This document shows, piece by piece, positions 45,849 through 56,484 of a stretch of DNA of 64,000 bases. The stretch is taken from NCBI GenBank assembly GCA_911728435.2, contig OU452200.1, forward strand, positions 25,931,715 to 25,995,714, in the 5' to 3' direction. Numbering within the stretch: the first letter of the stretch is position 1; every line of letters begins with the position of its first letter. The notes beneath the pieces are model-generated. The model did not search any database. It saw only the letters and a program-made list of their open reading frames with translations, and was not told where the DNA came from. Source of the stretch: Apoderus coryli (taxonomy: Eukaryota > Arthropoda > Insecta > Coleoptera > Attelabidae). Both the position numbers and the translations under genes were made by a program.

Positions 45849-46299
45849 TTTACTTACAAGGTTTGTTAGGAGGCAAATTCAAATGCGTAATCTGGGGATG
45901 GTGGTACACGCACACTATACTAGTATGGTAAAGAGTTATAGAGGGAGGTATTGCAATCATGTCAAAAAATCGATGTGGAGGGTTTGGGTTTGATGGAAAT
46001 AGACGTTTTGAGGTCCCTTGTTTACGAATATTGTATTTTTGGAAAAGTGTGGGTGTGTCTGTATTCGCTCTATGTCAAAAACGCGTTATCTACTTGGATG
46101 CATTTTCCTAGAAAATTCATGTCCTTTGACTTTTGGGATATTTTTTTAATCGGAGATTACATTAGATGGAGTTGGAAGGTCTCGGGTTGGAAGAAGTTGG
46201 TTGGAAGTTTTTTTGTAATTTCAAAATTTCACTTTGGTTTCTGTAAAAATGTTTTACGTTTCCGACCGATAGGGAAAGTATTGGGAACGCACTAACAAC

Positions 46300-46560
46300 A
46301 AAATTTGAGATAAAGACGATTACCTATAATAATTTTGATATTTGCCTCTATAATTCTCGAAAAAAATGCGTTTAAAATATACAAATATGTAGTATCTCCG
46401 TATTATTTGCAATTTGGTTTTATTTCTTTTACCGTAGCTCAGTGGTAATCGGCGTGGCTTTGGGTGCGGTGGGTCCTGCATTCGATCCCTGCGCTTTTTT
46501 TTTATTTCCAATTTTTGACCAAAGGAGTCAGGTAGGTAGTTGGGTTAGTTTATCATGTGG
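46300..46560 (+). repeat. Family S repeat, copy 3
   Basis: TTTGAGATAAAGACG at 46301, an internal deletion, TTTGATATTTGCC and ATAATTCTCG with GCGTTTAAAAT as in copy 1. Then comes a tRNA-like module (46430-46494), a T-run and the start of the common tail (GGTAGTTGGGTTAGTTTATC). Confidence 0.65.
46430..46494 (+). ncRNA. tRNA-Pro-like module (TGG-type loop) within family S
   Basis: TAGCTCAGTGG is a good A box. GGCTTTGGGTGCGG holds loop TTTGGGT, the tRNA-Pro(TGG) loop. GCATTCGATCC is close to the B box. A run of T follows. The acceptor stem is not convincing. It occupies the same place in the repeat as the Ala-like modules of the other copies. Confidence 0.55.
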
Positions 46561-46889
46561 CCATACTTGATTTGTATGAATTACTCTCTTAAAGTCAAAT
46601 ATATTGTTGGGTTTAGAAAATATATATAACTTGTTATATATTTTTGAAAAGTGAAAAATTGAGAAACGCCACCTAGCGGCGTAACCATTACAGATAGCCA
46701 AATTTCGTTTGCTCGAGTGAGCTTTTTATAAAATTTGACCCTGGAGGACCTTGGTTAATATTTTTCTATCTTCGACAGGAACATGAGAGCCTAATTTGGG
46801 CCACCCTGTACATATGGCGGTTTTTAGTTTATTTTTTTTTTAATTTCACCGGAAATACGTGTTTGATTAACTTTTAGGAATCATTGAGC

Positions 46890-47129
46890 GTAGGTAAAAG
46901 TCATACTTCTTAAACTTATCCCAAATACACATTGGCGTTCGAAAAGAGTGTTAAAAAGGGGTTAAAAACTTAAAAAAACATATTTCCTAATCATAGAAGA
47001 AATATTGGGGTGAAAATGCAAAAAAAAATATTCCGCTACTAGAAAAATTGGCTGAAAATATAGTTTTGATTTGATAACCTACAAAATACGGCGTAAAAAA
47101 ATTTGTGTACATAGGCGTTTATAAATATA
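46890..47129 (-). repeat. Family Q repeat, left piece split by the next transposon
   Basis: Reverse-oriented Q units (CATTGGCGTTCGAAAAGAGT and GGGGTTAAAAACTT, CATAGGCGTTTATAAATA). The repeat resumes at 48390, so the element at 47130-48389 was inserted into it. Confidence 0.6.
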
Positions 47130-48389
47130 AGGTTTTCCAATAGGGATGATATGATTTTGAAGCGACGTTGCGTTGTAATATGTCATGATCTGTCATTTGT
47201 TTGTCATTGTATTCAGTAGTGTTTACAATTTCATCATTGAGAGAACAACCTTTACAAATTATTCAGTTTTATTATCAAAATAATCGTTCTCCAATTCCAA
47301 CTTTTCGTGCGCTTTTCCCATTTTATGGTCGTAATAATCAATTCGTCGAATTGCTGAAAATTTTGAGCGTACATTTTCTTTACATAATGTTCAAGTACCA
47401 ATTAGACAAAGAACGGCTCGAAGTAATGCAAATATTGCTGCCGTTCAGGCAAGTGTTGCTGAAGCCGCAATTTGTCGATTTCAAGACGTTCTCAACAATT
47501 GGGACTGTCTCAAAGCACAACCTGGCGGATTTTGAGAAAGGATTTGGGTTTGCATCCGTATAAAATGGTTCTCACTAAAGAACTGAAGCCAATGGACCAC
47601 CGTAAACGTCGTGAATTTGCTGATTTTGCCTTGGAACAACTTGAAAACGATAACGATTTTTTTAAGAAAATCATCTTCTCCGATGAGGCACACTTTCATC
47701 TGAGTGGTGCGGTAAATAAACAAAACTGCCGATTCTGGTGCGAAGAAAATCCACAAATTATTCCTGAAAAACCATTACATTCACCTAAATTGACAGTTTG
47801 GTGTGGTTTTTGGTCTGGTGGAATCATCGGTCAGTACTTACTGTAACTGGAGAGCGATATAGATCGATGATAACCAACTCTTTTAGGCCGATTTTGGAAG
47901 ATGTTGGTCTTGACAACATTTGGTTCCAGCAAGACGGCCATACGTGCCATATAGCAAATGCAATAATTGAATTATTGCGAGAAAAGTTTATGAGATTCGA
48001 TTATTTCAAAAAATTGTGATATTGGATGGCCTCCAAGAAGTTGTGATTTAACACCATTAGACTATTTCTTGTGGGGTTATTTGAAGTCATTGGTCTTTCG
48101 AAATAGACCAGACTCTCTTCAAGCTTTACGAGTCAATATTGAACGTGCCATTCATGACATACGACTTGATTTCACTAAATTTCCAATAAGAGTGATGATT
48201 TCTTTAAAAAAAAAAACACACTTATTGTTAAGGAAGTTCAAAAGTTTTTTATTTTATTGATTCATCGAATTCGTTCCTGAAGAATAATTGTATCGATTGT
48301 ATTTCCCATTCAATAAAAAACTTTTGAACTTCCTTAACAATAAGTGTGTTTTTTTTTAAAGAAATCATCACCCTTATTGGAAAACCCTT
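47130..48389 (+). mobile_element. Mariner relative with TTTTCCAATA ends and 80-bp terminal hairpin
   Basis: Left end GGTTTTCCAATAGGGATGAT and the complement of GGGTTTTCCAATAAGGGTGA at the right, with TA at both outer borders. It carries a broken transposase. Just inside the right end, arms 48182-48254 and 48305-48380 are perfect inverted copies of the terminal sequence (AAACACACTTATTGTTAAGG), so the right terminus is duplicated head-to-head. Inserted in a family Q repeat. Confidence 0.8.
47220..48180 (+). pseudogene. IS630/mariner-type transposase, broken
   Basis: Frames join as R-E-Q-P-L-Q-I-I-Q-F-Y-Y-Q-N-N-R-S, I-S-R-R-S-Q-Q-L-G-L-S-Q-S-T-T-W-R-I-L, I-I-F-S-D-E-A-H-F-H-L (first Asp), I-W-F-Q-Q-D-G-H-T-C-H (second Asp) and W-P-P-R-S-C-D-L-T-P-L-D-Y-F-L-W-G-Y-L-K (third Asp). 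At least three frame changes separate the blocks. The block order is that of the DDxD mariner-like transposases with a W-P-P-R-S motif. All three catalytic residues survive, but the gene is not translatable. Confidence 0.87.
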
Positions 48390-48800
48390 TAGTAGAAAAA
48401 TGGTCAAAAAATTACATTGTAAAAATGAGATATTTAACCTTTTAAGTAGTTTAATTGGTGTTATAAATACACTACAAAAAATATCTGTACCATAGGCGTC
48501 CGTGAAAATTCTAAAAAAGGGTCATATAATTCTGTATCCACGATAACTCATTTCTTAACACATTTTTTTACAAATTTGGTACAAAAATACTTCAAGATAT
48601 TTCTAGGTGCTAATTCATTTTTGGAAAACATTGAGCGTATGCAAGAGTTTTAACAAAGGGTTCAAAAATTTATACAGTTCTTAAACATATCCGAAAGATT
48701 GCATAATATTTCATTGATTAAATAGAATATAACCAATAAAATTTAAAATAAATTTTTTAGTCATAAAACTGCAAAACGTATAAGGGATCTAAAAGTACCT
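48390..48800 (-). repeat. Family Q repeat, right piece
   Basis: Continues the units from 46890-47129: ACCATAGGCGTCCGTGAAAA, TTAGTAGAAAAATGGTC and the TTGAGCGTATGCAAG phrase. Confidence 0.6.
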
Positions 48801-48825
48801 ATAATATATACGGGGTTAATATATA

Positions 48826-48980
48826 CGCAAGTTGATATCAATTTCCGGTATAACCGGAACTGCCGCAAATATCACAATATCATAGTTTGATATATTGACC
48901 TCCATAATTACTGAACATTTCGAAATAATCGTTTTCTTAAAATGCCTAACCTACCAACCTTGTGAACCACCCGGTATATT
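48826..48980. repeat. MITE-like fragment with TTCCGGTATAACCGGAA palindrome
   Basis: Contains the 17-bp palindrome at 48843-48859, as in both arms of the foldback at 26250-28339 and, with one change, at 58269. It ends with an ACCACCCGGTATAT-type terminus. Decayed mariner-type MITE. Confidence 0.55.
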
Positions 48981-50218
48981 TAGCTGTCTCTTTTACAATA
49001 TTATTGATTGTTAATTATTGTGTTTTCTGGTGTAATTGTAGATCTCTCGTCTCGCAAGTTGATGTTAAATAATAGAATTAACATATAAAATAATATTGCA
49101 AAACCAACAAATTATTTTTATCGATAACTTAAAATGTCAATTAAGTCCATTCAATATAGGTATAATAATTTTATAAAATTGTTATATAAATTCTTAATAG
49201 ACTAAGAAATATAAATATGTACTATAATGTGCTCAATATACCGTGTACTCATTTTAACTCTGTAGGTATTCAATTGGCCAATTATACAATAAACAAGAAG
49301 TAGATAGGTAGACTTCAAAGTGAAAGTTTGACACATATTTATAATTATTACTCTAAATACAAAAAGTATTGTGTTCCTAATTTTAAAATTAATGTAGACT
49401 AGGTAAATAAAAATCGAATTAATAACAGCACATTTTGTACTATATGTATAGGTAGTAAAAGTGTTAACATTATTTGTTTAAACGTAATAGTGACAACAAA
49501 AACAATAAAAAGCGCTTTTAGTAGTTTTTCAACATTTTAGAGGGAAACTGGCCCACAGTGCGTCCTACGGCTAGAAATATATCGCCCTGAATTTCCGTAT
49601 TCGGGTGGTCATATGGGGCGACGTTGGTCGCGCTCGGATATTGTTGTACCGAATTTTTATAATTCAACGGGGCGACTAGTACTTCAGCCTTCAGTCATAG
49701 ATAGAAGTTCTGGGTACTGTGTTGTGTGTTGGCAAATAGTTTGTTTATGTATGTGTTCGTGACTTCCATTTATAATTAATAATAATATAATAATTTTGAC
49801 GAAAGAGTGGTAGAACACTTGATGGCAATGAAAAACAGAAGACTAATGGTGTTAGTGTATTATATTAGAATTGGTTATTAAATATTTTGGTTAGAATCAT
49901 TAATAAAATGTGCTAATTTTGAACAAATAAAAAAACATTAACTTTACATACCCACCTACTGTGATACTTAAGATTATAAAAAGTGTCTTTTCGCTTTTCG
50001 TCTAGTTACTAAAACAAAATTAATACTACCTATCGGATCACCGATCACCTAAAGTCCTTGGTAAGTTTTGATAAATTTAATATTTTTGTAAGCATTTAAG
50101 TTTTTGAAAAGTAGCCCTCCCGTAGACTAGGGCACGAGCCGCCACTGCTGTGACTAGAGGCCAAAGGTGCATGCTGTTCTGAGAAACCACCCTGTATATG
50201 AGTATCATATCATATATG
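48981..50218. other. Intergenic stretch with one hAT right end
   Basis: No gene recognised. A GC-richer block lies at 49550-49700. GGGCACGAGCCGCCACTG ending at 50147 matches the right terminus of the hAT at 37243-38337, but no left end or target duplication was found. Confidence 0.45.
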
Positions 50219-51130
50219 TGTTGCCCTCGAGGTACGAATAGCTGTCCATATTTAAGTATAAAAGTAATAATTTTATGACCTTTTTGTCATTTATCTAAAT
50301 TTAATAAATTTTTGTTTTGTTTTAGACATCAGCTATTTTTTTAAGTATCGGATTTTGTTCCTTTTTCTTCTGTTTGGAGGCACTATTTATACGTACATAT
50401 TTTATATTTCAGATCTTCTAGGCCAAGTTCTTATACGTAAAATAATTGATTTTTTTTTTAGTTTTATTATAAAATTTATTTTGCCCCCTTTTCTACTATT
50501 TACGAACCCCTATGTAAACAAAATTCCATAAAAGAATTGGTTCACACAGGCGTTCGAAAATAGTCTAAAAAAAGGGTCAAAAACAAAAAAAAAATGTTTT
50601 CCAAATATACCAAAAAAATTGGGTAATTATATATAGCTGTGATATAAGATAACCTACAAAATGCAGCATAAAATTTTTATTTACATAGGCGTTCGTAAAT
50701 AGTAGAAAAGGGGGTAAAATAACAAAAATATTTAAAATGTTAAAATTTTTATATTTAACTAGTTCAATTGGTGTTAAAAATACACGACAAAAATTAATGT
50801 ACCATAGGCGTTCGTGAAAATTCTATAAAAGGGTAAGAAAAAATTTGTATCCGTGATAACTCAAAAACCACTAAACGCATTTTAACCACATTTGGTACGA
50901 AAATACTACAGGATATTTATAAGGTGGTGATTAACATTGAGCGTAGGCAAAAGGTTTAAAAAAAAAATCATAGTTCTTAAACTTATCCGAAATATTGAAT
51001 AACCTTTTGTGCGTTTAATTAAATATAACCTAAAATATTTAACTTAAACAATTAGACCACATTGACATTCGAAAAATGTGTAAAATGGGGTAAAAACTTG
51101 AGAAAAAAACGTATTTCTTAAACATAGCAG
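50219..51130. repeat. Family Q repeat, head-to-head copy
   Basis: 50219-50520 repeats 39200-39470 in the same direction (e.g. CTATTTATACGTACATATTT, TCAGATCTTCTAGGCCA). From 50520 the units run in reverse (CACAGGCGTTCGAAAATAGT, CATAGGCGTTCGTAAATAGT, ACCATAGGCGTTCGTGAAAA), so two copies meet head-to-head. Confidence 0.7.
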
Positions 51131-51324
51131 ACTAGTGTGATTTTAGTTTCCAAATCTGTTACATTACAGTCTTTTACGATATTAATAATCAAATTAATTA
51201 CATATTGAAGCATTGCTACATAATTGTGGAGAAATTAGTGAAATGGCCGGTTTTTGACAATAACGTTTAATTAGGAAAGAACAACAACATCGACACGATA
51301 TTTTAGTTTATTACAAAATAATAA

Positions 51325-51860
51325 CAATTTGGTACTTGGTATGTCCTCCTCTAGCTCTAACGATAGCCTGCATCCTTCTAGGCATACTGCGCAAAAGATC
51401 TTTGATGGTTTCTTGTAGTATTCGATTTCATTCTTCCTGTGCAGCAATCCTTAATTCTGCAATTGAGTTAGGAGCTAGATTCCGTGCTCGAATATTTCTT
51501 TTTAAGATGTCCGATACAAGTTCTATCGGATTTGCGTTAGGACTGTGTGGTGGCCACTCTAGCTTCGCAATCCCGACATCCTAAATCTACTGGTTTACTG
51601 TCCTTGCGGCATGGGTACGGACATTATCGTGCATTAGCACAAAGTTATCATATTCAATAAAGCCGGCATATGGTATAACATGTTCTGCAAGGATGTTGCG
51701 TATGTACCAGTCAGCATTCATCCTTAAATTCACTTCAATGCGCTCCGTGCGATTCTCTCAACTAATGGCACCCCATAGCATAATGGAACCACCACCAAAG
51801 CTAAGATTATGTGCAAGATTACATTCTGCGAAACGTTCTCCATAATTGTATTCTTGTTTC
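51325..51860 (-). pseudogene. Tc1-type transposase C-terminal half with stop codons
   Basis: The minus strand reads N-L-S-F-G-G-G-S-I-M-L-W-G-A-I-S, N-L-R-M-N-A-D-W-Y-I-R, F-V-L-M-H-D-N-V-R-T-H (second catalytic Asp), W-P-P-H-S-P-N-A-N-P-I-E-L (third acidic residue Glu, DD34E type) and S-M-P-R-R-M-Q-A-I-V-R-A-R-G-G-H-T-K-Y at the C-terminus. It stays in one frame but has several in-frame stops. The N-terminal DNA-binding half and terminal repeats were not found. Confidence 0.88.
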
Positions 51861-52873
51861 GTAGAGCACTCCTATGTAACTTATTTAGCAACTGAAATCA
51901 CAAAAGTGTTAAAGGAAAAAAAAAAGACCTAAAATAAAATATGCAATTATTTTGTAGTTTTAAGATATCCCTACAGATATAGAAATGATGAAAACTTGAC
52001 ACAGGTCATCGGTGTGTTTCAAACAACACAACAACTACTCCAGTAACGGACGGTTGGCCAGTTGGCTCTCGCCAGTGCAGTGCCAAAAAAAAAGATAAAT
52101 GGTGGTTTTGTAATCCGCGAGTGGTAAATTTTCTAAACAGTTCGGCTTCCAAATTACGGAAAATGTTCAAATCACCGTCACCTACAAAGTAATAAGTACA
52201 TTTTATATCAAGAATGTTACAAAATCCTCGGAAATCCTAACTTTCTAATTTTCTTCGCGTTGATCCTTTTATTGCGCAATAAACATTAGTATGTCAGGAT
52301 TCTTGAAATTTCTGCTACATAGCCTCAATAGTAATTGTATAAGGCATCATGTTTCGTAAATTTCGCTTCACCTTCGACACGTCGGTTCAAATATTGAAAG
52401 ACAGTATAATATCAAGAAACACAATAATATACCTAATAACAATACCAAAGATTCAATGACATTTTAATATCAGATTTCAATGAAAAATCAATGTTAATCT
52501 ATAAATACTCACATATTCTCGACACATCAACAAACACGTGACAGTAGATAGACACCAACAGCAAGTCACGAAGTTAACGCATATGATTACTTTTACTTTT
52601 ATTTAAAAGCATGTGTTTCATGGAAATTCAAAAAATAACAATATACCGGGTGCCTCTAATTCTATGCAAAAAATTATTCACGTTTAATATCAAAATATAA
52701 TATCAATTAAAATACTAGCTATATATTCAGAATAATGTATTAAGCCTGTTTGATCAGTCCCCAAATGCAAAAACAGGCAAATATTTGAGTGACGAATGTT
52801 GAGTTACCAAAAATACTAGATACGTCTTAAATTATAGCTCCACTTCCAGCCTATAACTACATTGCAACAATAT
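51861..52873. other. Intergenic stretch, no gene recognised
   Basis: No coding or RNA signal. An ATACCGGGTGCCTCTAATT-type mariner-like end at 52643 has no visible partner. Confidence 0.45.
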
Positions 52874-53566
52874 ACAGTGTGTTTCAGAAAGACATGGCCA
52901 AAATTTGTGAGCGAATTGGGGACATCTAATCATGAACAAAACCTATATTGTAATTTTTCCTTATTTACAAAGATACAGGGTGTTAAAGATGGCTGCCTGA
53001 GGACGATTATTTTGAAATATTTTCGAAACGAGTAAAGATGAATTAACCAAATGTAGCATATTTATTCACCTAGTTAAATGTCGTAAACTGACTTGAAATT
53101 GAATAAAAAAGGATGACCATAGGGGGGTAAACGGGGGGACCCTTGCATTAATTATAACCTAACTTCTTTTCCTTGTGATTTTTATTCATTTTGTTTCAAA
53201 AATGTGATAAAATAAAGTTTTCTACCTAAAAAAGGCATACTTCTTTTTTTTCGAAAAACTTAAAAGGTTTTCGAGAAATTCGAGTTTGAAAATTTTAGGA
53301 CAAAACTGGTTCTTAGTACAAAGCATTAATAAAATTTTGGAAAACTTTTCGTTAGCAAACTGTATTTCAATAATTTTAATAATGCTATTTACTAAGGACC
53401 AGTTTTGTCCCAAAATTTTAAAACTCCAATTTCTCGAAAACCTTTAAGTTTTTCGAGAAAAAAGAAGTATGCCTTTTTTATGTAGAAAACTTTATTTTAT
53501 CACATTTTTGACACAAAATGAATAAAAATCACAAGGAAAAAAAGTTAGGTTATAATTAAGGCACCC
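52874..53566. mobile_element. Mariner-type foldback element, right arm truncated
   Basis: Starts ATACAGTGTGTTTCAGAAAG. From 53141 the left arm pairs with 53360-53566 (ATTATAACCTAACTTCTTTT with its complement), centre near 53355. The right arm stops where family S begins at about 53567, so S was inserted into it or replaced it. Confidence 0.7.
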
Positions 53567-53569
53567 TTT

Positions 53570-54035
53570 AACCAATTGAGCTAAATTTTGGTACTTATAT
53601 GAGTTTGAGGCAGTCCTAGGATGAAGTCATTAGATTTTGGTTCAACTTGCTTCAGCCCTGTGCTAAATTTTCATATATCAGTAGGGGTCGAGTAATACAT
53701 CATTTTAAAGCATTTTTATCTGCTTTACAGCGATGAGATATGTCACTTTTGATATTGATTTTGACTACTTAATAACAGGTCTCTGTTAGGTCATTGGTAG
53801 GGCGTTAGCTTCGCATGCGGAAGGATACGGGATCGAGTCCTAGCTCTGGCAATACTTTTTTTTCTCATTTTTGAATGAAGTAGTTAGTTTTGTTACGTTA
53901 GTTTATTGGAAATAATGAAAATAATACAATTATAATAATAATCATTATTAAAATTCTGTTTCGTTACGCAGGTCATATATTTTAGATTATATTATAACTT
54001 TTCGGGAAAGTTTTGGGGTGACACAACTGATTTTT
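53570..54035 (+). repeat. Family S repeat, copy 4
   Basis: Starts ACCAATTGAGCTAAATTTTG, then AGTCCTAGGATGA, CATATATCAGTAGGGG, the tRNA-like module at 53788-53851, a T-run and the tail ending AAGTTTTGGGGTGACACAAC. Same order as copy 1, lacking the tandem second block. Confidence 0.75.
53788..53851 (+). ncRNA. tRNA-Ala-like module (CGC-type loop) within family S
   Basis: GGTAGGGCGTTAGCTTCGCATGCGG gives loop TTCGCAT (CGC, Ala-like). GGATCGAGTCC differs from the B box at one place. A T-run follows. No acceptor stem pairs. Confidence 0.55.
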
Positions 54036-54474
54036 TAATATTTTACAGTATATCTTAATAGTAGGTGAACAGCCACATGCAGCAGGTCCGGAATTCGAAC
54101 CCACAAGATAGCCGGGCGCTATTTTACAATTTCTATACCAGTACAGTCGCGAGGGTGACTGAATTCGAATAGCTTTAGTTGCGAAAATGTAGCTACATAT
54201 TATGTTAATCCATTACGGTGCAGAAATTGACCCAGTCAGTAAACAGTACATAATATGTACTTTTCCGGTACTTTTTAGCCTCCAATAAAGGTTTAGTGCA
54301 CCATGAAAAATTCAGTAGGTACTTTTTTACTATTTTGATGGTTTTTAGTTCATTATCAGTACCAATCGACTAATAGACTCAGTTGCAATCCTCGAGACAA
54401 TAGTTCAACCTTAAAAAGAAATTGAGATCGAATGGAATATATCAATACATTTCTTGCATCTCTATGATCCAGTT

Positions 54475-54580
54475 CATTGAACTTTTTTTATTATTATTGA
54501 AATTGTAGCCCGTCTGCACATATTGTTACTCGAACGGGGTTATTGAACTTTTTTTTTATTGATTGAAATTGTAGCCCGTC
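54475..54580 (+). repeat. Two-copy tandem repeat
   Basis: CATTGAACTTTTTTTATTAT... GAAATTGTAGCCCGTCT occurs at 54475-54514 and again at 54542-54580, spacing about 67 bp. Nothing else was recognised from 54036 to 55046. Confidence 0.6.
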
Positions 54581-55054
54581 TAGTGAGGACGGTCAAAAAT
54601 CAATATTCGAATGCCAAATGTGTCAACATATGTCATTTAAAAGCAATTCTGCCAGATTTAGTTCCTGTGAATAGTAGTTAAATAAAAATAAGTATAAATT
54701 AGTAGTTTTTTTTTAGATAAAATAATGTTTTAATATTTGTTATATTATTGTGGGAGTTGAGTAAATTAAATTTGTTGGAAAATCAAGTATCTAATAATGT
54801 TCCATGTGTAAATCTTGTGTAATGTGTGGATTTATATTCCAATGTTTATGGTGAAAATATTCACATAAAGTGTGGCATCACCGAATTTCTCATCTTTTCT
54901 TGATTGTTGCCAGATTTTGAATGAATTGAATTGAATGAAATGAACATAATATGGAATTTTTTGAAGAACCAAATTATTTTAGCCAACAAATAAACTTAGG
55001 GAAATAAAGTTTATGTTCAATGAAGCATCCGCGCGTGTATCGGGTGTAAATAGA

Positions 55055-56002
55055 TAGTGATGCAAAATTACCGGTAATTTATTTTTTGGTAAGAACATTG
55101 GAAATATTACATAATATTACGTAATTTTAGGTAATATTAGATAATATTGCTGAACAACTTAGAAAAAGCTGGTCTTACAATATGCAAAGAAGCTTTAACA
55201 AATTAAACAATAATTGTCTCAATTATATGGCTCTAAAAGGTCAATAAAACACAAAATAAACTGAAATCTGAAACTATATAGTTTTATGCCTAATACAAAT
55301 TTTATAATAAAAAAAAAGTTAAGTATGCAGGTTATGTTTATTAGAAATAACATCATAATATATTATTTTGATGTGCAGTAATAAACATAAAGATTATATG
55401 AAAACAAAATTTATAAATAAATATTAACTCTTGATTAATAATTAAAAAAGGTAACTTGTGTTTTTATCACAACATATCACAAACTGAAAAAAATCCTTAA
55501 AACTTATTCACACAATTCTTAGATAGGCCTAAGAATAGGTACATATGATAAAAATAGTTTTCAGTCGGTAAAAATAAATATTTAGTCATTATTTGCTAAA
55601 CCCTCATCCGCAGATAAATCCTCGGATAAATCAGATTCAGTTTCATTAAAAGTATTTGTAACTGTTGATGGGGTCATTAATGCAACATTTTCCATTTCGG
55701 CACGGTTATTGTGTAAGAATTTCCGATTAGTTCGTATGTAAACCAGCTTCACATATTATAGCGATGGCGAATTTCTGATGGTAATATTCGGACCGTGCAT
55801 CACTAAGTAAGACCGTTAGGTACCAACTTTAACGTAATATTGAAGCGAATATTACCGGGAATATTACCCCGAAAATTACCGAAATTTTTCGGGAATATTC
55901 CAGTAACAATGGTAACGTTACCGGATGGTAGAGGTAATATTACGTAATATTACGTAATATAACCGGAAATTCTGATGGTAATATTCGCACCGTGCATCAC
56001 TA
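55055..56002 (-). mobile_element. hAT element with 8-bp TSD and duplicated right terminus
   Basis: TAGTGATGCA at both ends in inverted orientation, with perfect TAAATAGA duplications at 55047-55054 and 56003-56010. Both terminal regions are full of TAATATTAC repeats. The right-end phrase CCGTGCATCACTA occurs a second time inside at 55793-55805, so the terminus is present twice. It carries the C-terminal part of a hAT transposase on the minus strand. Confidence 0.88.
55582..55775 (-). pseudogene. hAT transposase C-terminal fragment
   Basis: The minus strand gives E-A-G-L and, after a one-base shift, Y-I-R-T-N-R-K-F-L-H-N-N-R-A-E-M-E-N-V, ending E-T-E-S-D-L-S-E-D-L-S-A-D-E-G-L-A-N-N-D and a stop. 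The A-G...R-T-N-R-K-F-L wording is the end of the hAT dimerisation domain. Everything upstream is deleted. Confidence 0.7.
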
Positions 56003-56275
56003 TAAATAGATTTCGGATTAATTACGGTATTGCGCGAATAATGAGTACGAGGTGTAGGATAGCGATAATTTCAAAAACAGTCTGGCAGCCGAGTATTGTT
56101 AGTGGGTATGTTGTTGAAGCGGTAGATTCCGTAAGAATAATACACAAATCTGTTTTATTTTCTAATGGATTTACTTTAATGAGAAAAGTGACGATTTGGG
56201 AAGTATTTTAAAAATGTTTCCCTTCAAAGAGGCCTCAACAAAAGTAAACGTTGCATTGCGCTGACTATGTAAAGG

Positions 56276-56484
56276 CATCGAATAATAACTATAGATAAGA
56301 AGGGTCAGTAGACGCTAAATACGGCATCGACTCGTCGCAATCCCAGCCACATTCTGGCCCGCTACTATATATACTATAAGATACTACTACTACTTGGTAC
56401 TATAACTATACGGGCGGCGAATTGCTTTTAAGACACAGAGATCAAACGTTCCCACACGAGGTGAAGTAACTGTATTAAATTGTG
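56276..56484 (+). mobile_element. Family T (7-bp TSD) element, copy C
   Basis: 209 bp from CATCGAATAATAACTATAG to GTATTAAATTGTG with perfect GTAAAGG at 56269-56275 and 56485-56491. Nearest to copy B; keeps GGCATCGACTCGTCGCA and a longer TACTACTACTACTTGG insert in the dyad. Confidence 0.87.

Noticed and set aside
45733..46295. Plus-strand frames of 86 and 114 codons
   Set aside because: They overlap the more protein-like minus-strand frame or have no family features; likely chance.
49550..50147. A complete hAT element ending at 50147
   Set aside because: Only the right terminus is recognisable; no left end or 8-bp duplication could be matched.
54070..54125. tRNA-like B box on the minus strand (GGGTTCGAATTCC)
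   Set aside because: It has an extra base in the box and no D or anticodon arm around it.
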